DNA from: Marinobacterium profundum
GTDB taxonomy: Bacteria; Pseudomonadota; Gammaproteobacteria; Pseudomonadales; Balneatricaceae
Assembly: GCF_001528745.1 (NCBI RefSeq)
Contig: NZ_BCNS01000122.1
Location: 1 to 49,807, forward strand
Reading direction: 5' to 3'
DNA: 49,807 nt
A program made the position numbers and the translations under genes. This document shows positions 8,403 to 18,486 of the stretch, piece by piece (position 1 is the stretch's first letter; every line of letters starts with the position of its first letter). The notes beneath the pieces are model-generated. The model saw nothing but the letters and a program-made list of their open reading frames with translations. It was not told where the DNA came from and ran no database searches.

Positions 8403-11400
8403 TCAAACCTCTCTCAGTTTGGCCTTGGCCGCGGTATTTATTTTCTTGGCTGTAGCTTCGTCGATACCGGCCTGGATCAGTTTTGCGGTGGTCACTTTTG
8501 ATAGTTCCTCCACGGTGCGAATATCCAGTTGGCGTAACATCGAATCCACTTCGGGTGAAACCTCGGTAATGCTCTTCACTGGCCGGTCTCTGGCAATATC
8601 CCGGTTTATTTCAGTGCGCATGGCTTTGATTTCTTCCAGATCGCTGCGCAGGGCGCTAACGCCAGTTGTCAGCTCGCGATTCTGTTCTGCCATCTGCGCC
8701 AGTAATGTCTGTTGCTTGTCGCGTTCAGTTCGGGCCTGTTCGAGCTGCTGTTCCAGTGCGGAGATTTCAGCTTTGGTCTGGCTCTTTCGGGTTTCCAGCG
8801 TCTGCAAATCCTGGCTGGTTTTATCCAGCTCAAGTGCTGCCTTGCGCGCCTCCAGGGCTTCCAGTTCTGCTGTGGGCAGCCGGATTTCGAGCGGTGCTTT
8901 TTCTATGTGGTAGAACTGCACAATGCCGTCTTTTTCTATCAGAGTGACCTTGCTGCCGCGCTCGATTACCTGGGGCGTGCCGGCAAAGGCATTGGCGTAC
9001 TTGGCGGAATAGCGTTCGTCATAGCTTTCTATAGCAGTAACTTCGATACCTCTTTTTTCGAACTCGGTTGTGGTTGTCGTTGTGTTGCTGCCGATGTAGC
9101 TCTGCTTGGAGATCCCAGGCTCTGTGGTCTGGGCGCCTCTGGCCTGCTGTATGCCTGCATCCATGAACGTCTTGCCGTAAAAGCTCAGGGATGCTTTCTG
9201 TTGTTCCCACAGGACTGACATATCGGTGCGATTGTAGCTTCTCTGGTTTTGCTTGATGGCGCTCGCCTCTGTTAGCGGCTTTTTATCACGCTGATCATCC
9301 TTGTTGGGCGTTGGCAATAGCATTGCTCGCAAGGGGCCAAAAAGGTCCGGCAGCACCGCGCAGCAGATTTTTGCGATACCCTTTTTTAACAGCGGCAGGA
9401 TGGGGATAAGCGAAGCCCAATATTCCACGGTGGGAAAGCTTTTTACGGTTTTGCGCTTGTCGAAATTGCACACCTTGTAGACCAGGCCGTCACGCACTTC
9501 CACGGTTGCCAGCCAGAGCTTGCTGTCGTCATCGCAGCTGGGGCACTTCACCAGCAAGTGATGGCAGAAGCAGTCCTTCAGATATTGCAGCACATTGGAA
9601 ATCAGGCCCCAAAATGCCAGTAAAATTTCGTAACGATAGTTTTCCAGGGTCTTGTTGAATTCAGGCGTTGGTGCCAGCTCGGCAACGGGGGTTACGGTGA
9701 CGGTCTTGCTGACAAAGTTGAGTGTGTAGATGGAGTCTGTTGCCGCCGAGGCGGCCATGTCCACAGGACCCACCTGCACGGGAATACGGGAGCTTTCGGT
9801 CTGGCCGGCATCCCTGTCCAGGGGATGGAGGCGGCATTCGTTTTCCACGGCCACCAGTAAGCGCTCACTGGGTGCGTGCCAGCGGAGCCAAAGATCCGAA
9901 TTGCCAAATCCAGTACCGCCAATTTCCTGGAGACCGTCTGCGTTCAGGGGTAGCTGATAGGCAGATATTCGTTTGGTGGTGCTGGTCGAAACCTGGGTAA
10001 TGCAGTACAGGCGCGTATCTCTTTCGCCATTTCCGTCGCGAGCCCCCGCCTGACTCATGGCCAGGTTGCCACTGCCGAGCAGGCTTTGTCCCTGCACATT
10101 GCGCAGTGGTGTCGTAATCTGGGGATTGAGGTTTTCCCCGTCGGCTCTGAGGTCGCACTGAACGATATTTCGATAGAAGCCGTCGCTGGAGTTCGCGTCG
10201 CTTGAGCCGCACCAGGCGATCTGGCTTTCTGGATCCAGCAGGAGTTGTCCTGTCGCGGCAAAGTTGTAAAAGGGTGTTAGCTGGGGCTTGGTGTCCGCTG
10301 CAATAACATCCGGCTCAATGCGGTACAGGCCTTTATTCTTGCCGATGGCATAGATCTGATCCTTTTCCCTGATAGCCATTACCATTTCGGTTACTAAAAT
10401 ATCGCAGAGCACACTCGATTGCTGCCATTCGTGGGTCTGACCAATCCGCGCCGCACCGAAGAGGGTGTCGGTGCCGCGCACTGCCGCACAGGCGTAGAGC
10501 TTGCTGCCATCGTTACTGAAGCAGAGCGCGGTGATTTCGGCGCCCTGGGCGGCGGGCATCTTTAGCACTTCCACCAGTTTGTTGGATGCCAGGTCAAAAC
10601 GGTGAATACTGCTGTCTGTGCCACCAAAGCTGTAGAGCTGTTTCTGATCCGGATGCATGAGGACACGGGTGTGATCACCACGGCTGAAGATGGTGTCGAT
10701 TTGGTTCTCTTCAAAGGGGTAGGGCGGAAACTCCTCATCCTGGAACATGGCGCAGAAGGTGCGGCTGCGCAGCAGTTCCCGCAAGCGGTTATAGAACGCC
10801 AGCAGAATCTGGTGCTCCCGCAGAGAGGTCCAGACAAAATGACCGTGATTACCGAAGAAAAACCAGGCGAGAAGATTGCCGACGCTGATGGTTTTCCGTC
10901 TCTGGTCGGATACGAGAACCCCGGTATTGGCTTCGATCTCTTCGAGCCCTTCATCGTCCTGAAACCGCACTTCCTCGGATAGCGCCTCGATCAGATCCTT
11001 CACGCAGTGCTGGTAAAAATCAAGCAACAGGGTGCCATCAAGCCAGGCGTATTTTTTGTCCTTGCTCCAGGGTTCCAGTACGAATTGCGGCTCGGGGTCG
11101 CCTTTTACGATGCGCAGACAGAAGGTGCCTTCGCCGTCTACCAGTAACGTCTTGTCCTGTGCCTGTTCCAGTACCTCGATCATATCCAGTATCGGAACCT
11201 CTTGCGGCCCCTTCAGCACCAGATCCTCCCCTTCGCAGCTGAGGGCGTAACCCGGGGTTACGCAAACGGAACGACGATCGCCTGCGCTGCCGTCAGATGA
11301 GTCGGTCTCGTCACTATGATTCTGGCAACACTCGGCTATCAGGCCGCAAACGATGCCCCAGCCGTGCAGGTGTTTGTTGTGCCACTTGAGGTCCCGTTGC

Positions 11401-12794
11401 TGGCACAGGTGGTCCAGCGCCTCTTGCACGGTGTCCACGTCGGGCATGTCGCAAACGCCGTTGTCGAAGCAGACATCTTCTGCGCGTATATCGGTCAGGG
11501 GCGGGAATTCAAAACGCCGGCATTGCTCGCCCTCATAGAGGCTCAGTTCATCGTTCACCACCGATCCTATGGTCATGTAGTGGTGCTCTATGCCCTGTGG
11601 TAAGGCTGCGTCCAGCAACTGCGGATCCAGTGCATGCACAGATTCACGCACTGCCACCTGCCAGTAGTCTCCCGCCAGCAGTGCATTGTCCTCCAGCGCC
11701 AGGGTCAGGGTTATTGCATCCAGCACCAGGAGGACAGTGTCGCCGTTGGTCACCCGGCCGGGGCTGTTGGCACCCAGTGCGGTGGAGAGTTCAACATTGC
11801 GATCGAAACCGCTGTCGAGCAGCCATTCGCCCGCCACCCGGTCAAAGGCGGCAAAGCCGTCCCAGCGGCGCACCAAAGGCAGGTTGGCAGGCTCTGATCC
11901 CGCGGCGGGGAAGCCAGGCACCAGTTCGCCATAGGTCGGCGTGAAACCCACGGCTAGATGCCTGCCCGGGTGTTTTTCCGAAGCGAACCCTGTGTCTGCG
12001 CCGCTAAAAAATTCGTAGCACCATGAGGCGCTGGCAAAGCCGGGCGGCAGGCTGCTCAGGCTATGCTGCTCGGCGCCGTTTTCCGAAGACCATTTAAGCA
12101 AGACCCGCGAGGGCTGCCCGCTGGCGTCGTACTCGACCTGATGTACTTCAACCCGGAACAGGTAATTGCCGATCTTTTCCTGCAGGGCCAGCTCCTCTGC
12201 ACAGGGATCGCAAGGGTCGGGTTCGGTGCTGCCTTCGCGCAGTTCCAGGCTGAGCCTGGCATTGCCGGTTTTGGGATTGATCAGCGGGTCTTGCGGGTCT
12301 GTATCGGTGCTGCACCATTTGAGCTGACACATGACCTGGCGTCTGGTGCAGGTGTCAGCCCCGTTCAGGGCGGGATCTATGAGGCCGATATCCTCAAGCG
12401 CAGTGACCGTTCGCTGCCAGACATCGAGATAAAGACGGTAATCTCCTGGGGGAAGCGGGCAGGCGGGGAAGTCCGCCTGGTTTTGAATATCATCGATGCT
12501 GCCATCCGCCGGTGCGTCGTTTATTACGGCGGGTAGCAGGCGGGCACTGATACCTTCAACCACGGCCTCCCCGTAATAGAGGCCGATGCTGTCGGACGCA
12601 TCACGCCGGATAATGCCGCTGCCTTTGGGGGTGCCGGTCAATACGCTATGCAACAGCGCCTGTCGCACACGCTCGCCATCAATGAGGTTGAGTTCATTCC
12701 AGTCGGCGTCGGTGAGCATACGCCCCATCTGTTGGAAGACGCCATTGTAGCGTTTGGTGGCATCGAAACTAATGCGCGACAGTTGAGTTTTCAT
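8403..12794 (-). CDS. DUF6519-type eCIS giant protein (beta-propeller, coiled coil, HhH)
   Basis: 1463 residues. The N-terminus MKTQLSRISFDATKRYNGVF, followed by QMGRMLTDADWNELN, is the start seen in DUF6519 proteins of eCIS loci; this part spans roughly 1-450. About 705-1045 is a string of short beta-repeats (LYSFGGTDSSIHRFDLASN, ALCFSNDGSKLYACAA) that looks like a WD40/YVTN-type propeller. A cysteine patch (KCPSCDD near 1083) and a short hydrophobic stretch (SLIPILPLLKKG) follow. About 1305-1400 is a charged coiled coil, and the last 55 residues read as a helix-hairpin-helix module (LDIRTVEELSKVTTAKLIQAGIDEATAKK, split here). It could be a fibre-like or baseplate-attached component. No enzymatic motif is seen. 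Confidence 0.6.
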   Translation of the reverse strand: MKTQLSRISFDATKRYNGVFQQMGRMLTDADWNELNLIDGERVRQALLHSVLTGTPKGSGIIRRDASDSIGLYYGEAVVEGISARLLPAVINDAPADGSIDDIQNQADFPACPLPPGDYRLYLDVWQRTVTALEDIGLIDPALNGADTCTRRQVMCQLKWCSTDTDPQDPLINPKTGNARLSLELREGSTEPDPCDPCAEELALQEKIGNYLFRVEVHQVEYDASGQPSRVLLKWSSENGAEQHSLSSLPPGFASASWCYEFFSGADTGFASEKHPGRHLAVGFTPTYGELVPGFPAAGSEPANLPLVRRWDGFAAFDRVAGEWLLDSGFDRNVELSTALGANSPGRVTNGDTVLLVLDAITLTLALEDNALLAGDYWQVAVRESVHALDPQLLDAALPQGIEHHYMTIGSVVNDELSLYEGEQCRRFEFPPLTDIRAEDVCFDNGVCDMPDVDTVQEALDHLCQQRDLKWHNKHLHGWGIVCGLIAECCQNHSDETDSSDGSAGDRRSVCVTPGYALSCEGEDLVLKGPQEVPILDMIEVLEQAQDKTLLVDGEGTFCLRIVKGDPEPQFVLEPWSKDKKYAWLDGTLLLDFYQHCVKDLIEALSEEVRFQDDEGLEEIEANTGVLVSDQRRKTISVGNLLAWFFFGNHGHFVWTSLREHQILLAFYNRLRELLRSRTFCAMFQDEEFPPYPFEENQIDTIFSRGDHTRVLMHPDQKQLYSFGGTDSSIHRFDLASNKLVEVLKMPAAQGAEITALCFSNDGSKLYACAAVRGTDTLFGAARIGQTHEWQQSSVLCDILVTEMVMAIREKDQIYAIGKNKGLYRIEPDVIAADTKPQLTPFYNFAATGQLLLDPESQIAWCGSSDANSSDGFYRNIVQCDLRADGENLNPQITTPLRNVQGQSLLGSGNLAMSQAGARDGNGERDTRLYCITQVSTSTTKRISAYQLPLNADGLQEIGGTGFGNSDLWLRWHAPSERLLVAVENECRLHPLDRDAGQTESSRIPVQVGPVDMAASAATDSIYTLNFVSKTVTVTPVAELAPTPEFNKTLENYRYEILLAFWGLISNVLQYLKDCFCHHLLVKCPSCDDDSKLWLATVEVRDGLVYKVCNFDKRKTVKSFPTVEYWASLIPILPLLKKGIAKICCAVLPDLFGPLRAMLLPTPNKDDQRDKKPLTEASAIKQNQRSYNRTDMSVLWEQQKASLSFYGKTFMDAGIQQARGAQTTEPGISKQSYIGSNTTTTTTEFEKRGIEVTAIESYDERYSAKYANAFAGTPQVIERGSKVTLIEKDGIVQFYHIEKAPLEIRLPTAELEALEARKAALELDKTSQDLQTLETRKSQTKAEISALEQQLEQARTERDKQQTLLAQMAEQNRELTTGVSALRSDLEEIKAMRTEINRDIARDRPVKSITEVSPEVDSMLRQLDIRTVEELSKVTTAKLIQAGIDEATAKKINTAAKAKLREV

Positions 12795-12812
12795 GATCGT
12801 TCCATCATCAAT

Positions 12813-14366
12813 TCATGGCAGTTGCAGCAGTTGCGGATCGGGTATCAATACCGCGTGCCGTCCCATGGGTAGAAAATCATCCAGCTTCTCGACCACAGCT
12901 TCGAACAGCCGGGTCAGGTAATAATCGTGGTAGCAGCCGGGCTCGGTGCCGTCTTCGGCGGCGTGCCTTACAGTGACAGGGCTCGCCGGGTGCAAGACGG
13001 CGCAGCTGCGCTCACCGAAGCGGTCGTTGAAGAACACAGGCGTCTCTGTGGTGCAGGCGTGCAGCCTGAGATCGCCGGTAGTCTGTGTGGCGGGTAGAAC
13101 GCAAAAGCGCAGGCAGCCCGCTTTTGGGGGGGCGGCACTGATGTGGTCGCGCTTTATCTGGCCCAGGAAGATACAGTCGGATGCCTGCAGTTGTTCGGTG
13201 AAACAGGTCTCCAGCACCGTGCAATACTCCAGCCTACTCAGCGCCCTGGCGCCCTGCAGGTTTTTAAACAGGGTGTTACGGGCGTAAATCACCGGCTTGT
13301 CGAGATCAATGGCGTGGACTTCCACCCGCCGTACGGCGCAGTCGATAAACTCCACCCGACCGGCATCGAGTTCCAGGCTGTTGTCCAGTATCAGCCCCTC
13401 GAAGCGGACGCTGAGCGCGTCGGCAGGTCCGACACCGCTGCCTTGCTGCAATAACTTAATCACCCGCCGGATGCGCACGGGCCTGAAGTCGTCCTGACCA
13501 TAGGAGCGGTTGCGATAAATAAGCAGGCCAGGCTGCTCAATGATTTCAATGTTTTCCAGAAAGGCGGCGCCAGGCTCTTGCTGCCACAGCACTGTGGTGA
13601 TGGGCGGCTGGAAGAATCCTGCAGGCGGCGCTGTGTACAGCAGGATATTGGCGGGATGGTGGTGCCCGCTTTGCCAGTCTGGGCAGCGGATATCGACGGT
13701 GCGGCGGGAGATGTCATCGAAGGCACCTGGATGGCAGGGTGCACCGTGCCGGCTGGCCTGGCGCCAGACATGGGTTAGGTCGTCTACCGTGCTCTGCTGG
13801 CTGCCGGGTCCCTGTGCCGCCTTGATGGCAGCGGACGGTCGCGTAATGTCCGGGGTTACCGCCGGGAGTCCGGGGTGCAGTGCTGCGAACGAGGGCGGCG
13901 CGTCCGGTGCTTCGTCGGCGTAGCCATAGTAACGGGCCGATACCAGTGGAATGTTCAGTCTCGGGGTGGTGGCGACCCGTTGCCAGCCTTCGTGAACCAC
14001 GACTTCCAGGCCTGCGATGGACTCGGCTATCGCCTCCAGGGTTTGCAGGCTGCCTTTGCCCTGGCGCCAGGTCACGGCATTGGCGACTTCGGCGCGGCGA
14101 CCCGCGGCGGTGGGTGACACCAGGCGGACATCGAACAGATCGGCGAAATAGGGGATAAGCCAGTCCTGCAGCGGCATCTCTCCAGGCTCAGGATCGGCGA
14201 TAAAGTTATCGGCCAGGCGCTGGCGCAGGCTGTGCTCTATCTGATCAAGCAGCTGGCCCGTGCCTGCGAAGAGTTGCTGCAGGTCGCCGCTGTCCCGAGT
14301 CCGGTAAACAGCCGGAACACTGTTGTAAAGGTCGGCAGCGGCCCCTTCCAGGTTATTGTGAGGCAT
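12813..14366 (-). CDS. Tail protein I-like baseplate protein (TIGR02242-type)
   Basis: The N-terminal ~190 residues (LYNSVPAVYRTRDSGDLQQL, DWLIPYFADLF, GKGSLQTLEAIAESI, VVVHEGWQR) match the phage tail protein I domain of the TIGR02242 type, a wedge component near gp7 in T4. The remaining ~330 residues look beta-rich and possibly beta-helical (ARNTLFKNLQGARALSRLEY, then CTVLETC and SDCIFLG), unlike the short phage versions. The ATG at 14366 was preferred because GGAG lies 6 nt upstream and it overlaps the previous stop as TGATG; an in-frame GTG at 14378 would add MEFV. It lies between the large J-like protein and the DUF6519 giant. Confidence 0.75.
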   Translation of the reverse strand: MPHNNLEGAAADLYNSVPAVYRTRDSGDLQQLFAGTGQLLDQIEHSLRQRLADNFIADPEPGEMPLQDWLIPYFADLFDVRLVSPTAAGRRAEVANAVTWRQGKGSLQTLEAIAESIAGLEVVVHEGWQRVATTPRLNIPLVSARYYGYADEAPDAPPSFAALHPGLPAVTPDITRPSAAIKAAQGPGSQQSTVDDLTHVWRQASRHGAPCHPGAFDDISRRTVDIRCPDWQSGHHHPANILLYTAPPAGFFQPPITTVLWQQEPGAAFLENIEIIEQPGLLIYRNRSYGQDDFRPVRIRRVIKLLQQGSGVGPADALSVRFEGLILDNSLELDAGRVEFIDCAVRRVEVHAIDLDKPVIYARNTLFKNLQGARALSRLEYCTVLETCFTEQLQASDCIFLGQIKRDHISAAPPKAGCLRFCVLPATQTTGDLRLHACTTETPVFFNDRFGERSCAVLHPASPVTVRHAAEDGTEPGCYHDYYLTRLFEAVVEKLDDFLPMGRHAVLIPDPQLLQLP

Positions 14367-17110
14367 CACAAACTCCACTCATGGCTGTTGATCGCGATTT
14401 GGGACAGCGCCTCATCCAGGTGCAGCAGTTGCTCGGGGCGCGCGCTAATGCGACGGATGGATGAATCCGCCGCCCGCACAATCCTGGCGGCGGTGGCGGC
14501 GTTGCCTTCGCCATCCAGCAGCAGGGAGGCGATAACCAGGCTGCAATTGCTGACACCCTCGACAGATTCCACTGCGGCCATGAGTTGTGATCGGAACAGG
14601 GGAGTGCCCAGCTTGCGCTGACTCAGGGAAAAGGTTTCCAGCAGGGCATTGCGTACAGCGTCGACCACGAGTTCAGGCTGAAAGGCACGGCTGTCCACGG
14701 CTACGCTGACATCGAGGGAAAATATCAGTGGTTGCCAGGGCGCAATGTCCACCTGAACCTGTGGCTCGGCCCGTTGTTGCAGAAAAGTCTGTACATCGCC
14801 TTTCAGGCTGCCGAGCTGCCCACCCCCTGCCGGCAGGATGACGACCCGGACAATCTCGCCGGGCCGTCCGTCAGGCGGTGGCCGAAAGGCCCGGGCCTGC
14901 CAGACACCGGCCTGGCTGGTGGCCAGGTGCTGGAAATCCACCAGAGATACAGCGCGTCCCAGTGTCAGGGTGGATGCTGGCGCGTTATCCCGCAGTGACG
15001 AAGTATCTTCCCGGTCGTTGCCGCCGCTTGCCGCTATGGGTTGCAGGAAGTCGTCTATCCAGGGATGAGGGCTTAGGGTCTTGACGAGCGTGCCTGGCGC
15101 CATGTTGCCCGCGAGACCCGCGCCACGTCTGTAGCGGGCGCGCACATTGTTGTTGCCGGTGGGCAGGCGGCGGCCGTGGCTGCCATCGCCAAAACAGAGG
15201 GTCACATTGCCGCCCTCCAGCTGGATAACCGCGTACTGGTGCTCTTCCGGGCCGGCGCTGTCCAGGCTGTCCACCTGTTGCCATCGGCGCCCGCCGACCC
15301 AGATCTCGATGTCTGCTCTTACACCCTGAGTAAAGGCGGGATCCGGGACATGACTGAGGTCGTCCACTTTGAGCTCGAAGCTCTGGTGGCTACGGCTGGC
15401 ATCGCCCGAGCCCAGTACTTTTTCCTTGGCCGATTCGCCGTGCCCCGCGGCTATGGCATTGCCATAAATGACCGTGTTCCAGGCGGCAAAGCCCTGCACG
15501 GGAGGATGCAGTCGAATCTTGCCCTGTGCGCGGTCAACCTGGGTGACCAGTGCCTGCTGGGCCTGTTCGCCATCACTGACGATGACCTTGCGGCCGGGTT
15601 TCAAAGTCTCTGGCAGCATCTGCAGGGTTATATTGTTATCCCCATCCTGGATGGGGTCGGTGTTGCGGTCGAAACCCGCAGGATGCAGTTGATGTTTGAA
15701 ATGGCCGTGGATCAAGGCCGCGCCGCCGAGGGACGGCACCAGTTCAAGCAGCACCGAGTCCGCGCCGGCTTCCAGTGATTCGAGACGTGCGGCTGACAAG
15801 GCACCATCCTGACCCTCGATCACCAGCAAATCGCCGGTACTGAGGGATTCCGCTTTGCCACTGAGTTCCACTGATTGCTGGTTGGCATAGGAAACCGTGC
15901 CCAGAGATTGGCCAGTGGCGGTGTAATACGCCAGGGCGGGCTCTTCAAGGTAGTCATAGAGGCCGCTGATGCTTGTCACCGCGGATTCATTGATAGGGTT
16001 TAAACCAGCATTAAATAGGGCGCCGGAGTGGCGGTCGGAGGCAAGCGGCAGGATGATGCGATGCTCGTCGGCGCCATTGATTGAGTAAAGCTGGCGCTGG
16101 GCTGCCAACCCGAGGAAAACCTGGGTGCCTGCTGCGGGGCCGTTGCGGTCGAGCAGCAGGCGGGAACCCTGGGATATCGCAACGCGTGCGGCCTGCCAGG
16201 TACTGCCATTGGCCCATATTAGTATTGAGTTATCCGCCACCGGAATAGAGCTGGGGGACAGGCTAATGACATTCTGGCCGGTAATTTTCGGCACTCTGCG
16301 TGAGCGGGCCGTCAGCCATAAAACAGCGTCAGCCAGCGGCGGCGCAACGGGCCAACCGGGGGCCGGATTGTGAAGCCGAAGCTGCAACGTGTCGGTGCTT
16401 ATATCTACAAGGCTCACCGCGACAATGCCATCTGCACAGCTCAGAACGCCGACATCCCCCACCGATGTGTCCTTAAGTGGTTCTGCCAGCTCAAACGCAA
16501 TGATGTCGCCGCTTTGAGCGAGCACTGCCGTTGATCGGTTCCAATTCGCGGCTCTTAGCTTGTTCAGGGTGGAATCGAGATCAAGCTCCTCGAGGGTTTC
16601 AAAGATGACCGGCGGCGAGCCATCGTCCGGTTTGGTTTTTACGCCAAAGCCTTTTTCCAGCAGGCCGCTGACATTGTCAGCTGCCAGCAAGACCAGCGCG
16701 GTGCTGGCGGATGACTGGGGGGCCGGCCGGTAATTGAGCAGAGCCACGAGTTTTCGCAGACTTTCCCATTCGGTGGCGGTGGCGAGAAAGGTTTCGTTGC
16801 TGTTGGCGTCTATATGCTCGGTCAGAACGTGGGCGGAGCGGGCCAGGGTGCGCATGATCTCCCACAGGTAGTCTCGCCTGGGCCCGTGGTATTGCTGGCG
16901 CAGGCGCTCATTTTCAGTGTTTGCCGCGCTGAGAGATGCATCGATTTCGAGTTCGGGCCACTGTATCTCAGATCCGGAATTGAAGGCCTGCACCAATCCC
17001 TGACGCAGGGTTTCGAGGTGGGTGATGGCATTGCCGTCCACGTAACGCAGCCGCGACAGGCCAGCACGGTTCCAGCGGGTGAGATCCGTTTGTTGCAGGC
17101 GGTCTTTCAT
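14366..17110 (-). CDS. Putative baseplate assembly protein, gp6/J-like (TIGR02243-type)
   Basis: A 914-residue protein. Its C-terminal third (LGRAVSLVDFQHLATSQAGVW, GRPGEIVRVVILP, VQTFLQQRAEPQVQVDIAPW, LGTPLFRSQLMAAVESVEGV) is the classic baseplate J/gp6-like wedge region, and NGADEHRIILPLASD and FGDGSHGRRLPTGNNNV fit the 'putative baseplate assembly protein' family common in eCIS (Afp11-like). It would join the inner wedge of the baseplate with the 459-aa neighbour. The start at 17110 overlaps the preceding stop as ATGA. Length is in the usual 700-1000 residue range. Confidence 0.8.
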   Translation of the reverse strand: MKDRLQQTDLTRWNRAGLSRLRYVDGNAITHLETLRQGLVQAFNSGSEIQWPELEIDASLSAANTENERLRQQYHGPRRDYLWEIMRTLARSAHVLTEHIDANSNETFLATATEWESLRKLVALLNYRPAPQSSASTALVLLAADNVSGLLEKGFGVKTKPDDGSPPVIFETLEELDLDSTLNKLRAANWNRSTAVLAQSGDIIAFELAEPLKDTSVGDVGVLSCADGIVAVSLVDISTDTLQLRLHNPAPGWPVAPPLADAVLWLTARSRRVPKITGQNVISLSPSSIPVADNSILIWANGSTWQAARVAISQGSRLLLDRNGPAAGTQVFLGLAAQRQLYSINGADEHRIILPLASDRHSGALFNAGLNPINESAVTSISGLYDYLEEPALAYYTATGQSLGTVSYANQQSVELSGKAESLSTGDLLVIEGQDGALSAARLESLEAGADSVLLELVPSLGGAALIHGHFKHQLHPAGFDRNTDPIQDGDNNITLQMLPETLKPGRKVIVSDGEQAQQALVTQVDRAQGKIRLHPPVQGFAAWNTVIYGNAIAAGHGESAKEKVLGSGDASRSHQSFELKVDDLSHVPDPAFTQGVRADIEIWVGGRRWQQVDSLDSAGPEEHQYAVIQLEGGNVTLCFGDGSHGRRLPTGNNNVRARYRRGAGLAGNMAPGTLVKTLSPHPWIDDFLQPIAASGGNDREDTSSLRDNAPASTLTLGRAVSLVDFQHLATSQAGVWQARAFRPPPDGRPGEIVRVVILPAGGGQLGSLKGDVQTFLQQRAEPQVQVDIAPWQPLIFSLDVSVAVDSRAFQPELVVDAVRNALLETFSLSQRKLGTPLFRSQLMAAVESVEGVSNCSLVIASLLLDGEGNAATAARIVRAADSSIRRISARPEQLLHLDEALSQIAINSHEWSL

Positions 17111-18486
17111 CCCCTTTGTCCTCCCTGTACCTTGATGCGCAAGCTGCCTCGTTCAGGCGCTCCCGGGAGGCTGTCGCAGATGGCGATTTCGATGCCCTCG
17201 AGTCGAATCAGGCCGGCACCGGACTGATCGGGCCAGCGTTTGCCGACCCGCTTGAAGCGGTTGAGGCAGATCGCATCGATGCCGTCGAGGGCCATGATCC
17301 GTTCGACGATGTCGCTGGCGTGAATATCTTCCCCAAACTGCAGTCGGCCCGGTGCGAAAAAATCGCGGATATTGTCTTCCACAGCGTGGCGGATTTCGGA
17401 TTGGTAGTAATTGCTGGCAGCGCGCACTGCCAGAGAAATATCGATACCTATGCGTTCGGCGTCCCGCAGGAACACTTCCTGTCCCGCCATGCGCCAGTGG
17501 TCCAGCAGCGGGCGCAACAGGGTGCGGGCGCTGATATCCGGCGCCCATTGGGGGGGGACTAGCTTGTTGGCGCGATGAAAGGCCTCAACCTCGTATTGAA
17601 ACTTTGGAAAGGCTGCCCCCAGTTCGGCAGCGAGGGCGTCCAGATCCAGCGGGATGTCCTCAAGCAAAGTCACCGCCACATCAATGCTTTGCCAGGAGCC
17701 GGCCCAGCGGCTGCTGGCCTGGGCCCGCAGTACCAGCGGATGCTCGGCGAGATTGGCGTAATCCGCCAGGGTCACCATGCGACTTTGGCGATGGAGCTGT
17801 CTGGGGCCGTCGCGGCGCGCCTGGTCCATGGCGTTGGGGTACAGGGTCCAGAAGCGGTCCAGGGTATAGCGGCGGCAATGACGGACGAAGTCCGGTGCAG
17901 CGTCCAGAAAGCCCTGAACGCTGTTCAGTACGTTGTTATCGGCCGCTGCAGCGTCCGATAAAAATGCCAGCACCCGTTGTTGATCCGAGGGGGGGCGCGA
18001 CTGCAGGGCCTCCTCGAGTTGTGGCCTTAATGCCCGAAAGGCCGGTAAAAACGCCACCAGCCGCTGCAGTCGAGACTCCAGGGTTTCGTTAAAGCCCGGT
18101 ACGTCTTCGGGTATGGCCGCCTGAGTCGGGGCCTGTGCGATGGCGTCGTATCCGATCATGGATAGCAGTTTGCGGACGCTGTTCGGGCGCCGTGCCGTTT
18201 CCAGGTAAGCTTCGGCCTGGCTGCGGTCCAGGCTGTCTGAATACTGATCCAGTAGCACCGAGAATGCTTCGACCAGCACCACTTCCATGTCCGCCGGCGT
18301 CCAGCGTTTGCGCTCCGGGAAACGGGCGGCCAGCTCTTCCAACATGGCGAGACGAAAGCCATCGTAATCCCGCTGCAGCCAGTCGAAATCGTCACCCAGG
18401 TGCGGCAGCGTATCTGGCAGGACAACCTCGCGGCGGCCGCAGTCACCACAGTGGTTGTGGAATTTCAGGTTCGATGTATTCGTCAT
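17107..18486 (-). CDS. Baseplate J/gp6-like wedge protein with N-terminal CxxC
   Basis: 459 residues. It has the layout of a small baseplate J/gp6-like protein: an N-terminal helical region (FDWLQRDYDGFRLAMLEELA, WTPADMEVVLVEAFSVLLDQ), a middle beta part (LADYANLAEHPLVLRAQASS), and a C-terminal part (AASNYYQSEIRHAVEDNIRD, FGEDIHASDIVERIMALDGI). Residues 10-20 contain HNHCGDCGRR, a CxxC that may bind zinc and is unusual for phage wedges. The start overlaps the gp25 stop as TGATG, and the 3' end overlaps the next gene as ATGA. It probably forms the gp6/gp7-like wedge pair with the 914-residue protein. Confidence 0.7.
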   Translation of the reverse strand: MTNTSNLKFHNHCGDCGRREVVLPDTLPHLGDDFDWLQRDYDGFRLAMLEELAARFPERKRWTPADMEVVLVEAFSVLLDQYSDSLDRSQAEAYLETARRPNSVRKLLSMIGYDAIAQAPTQAAIPEDVPGFNETLESRLQRLVAFLPAFRALRPQLEEALQSRPPSDQQRVLAFLSDAAAADNNVLNSVQGFLDAAPDFVRHCRRYTLDRFWTLYPNAMDQARRDGPRQLHRQSRMVTLADYANLAEHPLVLRAQASSRWAGSWQSIDVAVTLLEDIPLDLDALAAELGAAFPKFQYEVEAFHRANKLVPPQWAPDISARTLLRPLLDHWRMAGQEVFLRDAERIGIDISLAVRAASNYYQSEIRHAVEDNIRDFFAPGRLQFGEDIHASDIVERIMALDGIDAICLNRFKRVGKRWPDQSGAGLIRLEGIEIAICDSLPGAPERGSLRIKVQGGQRG

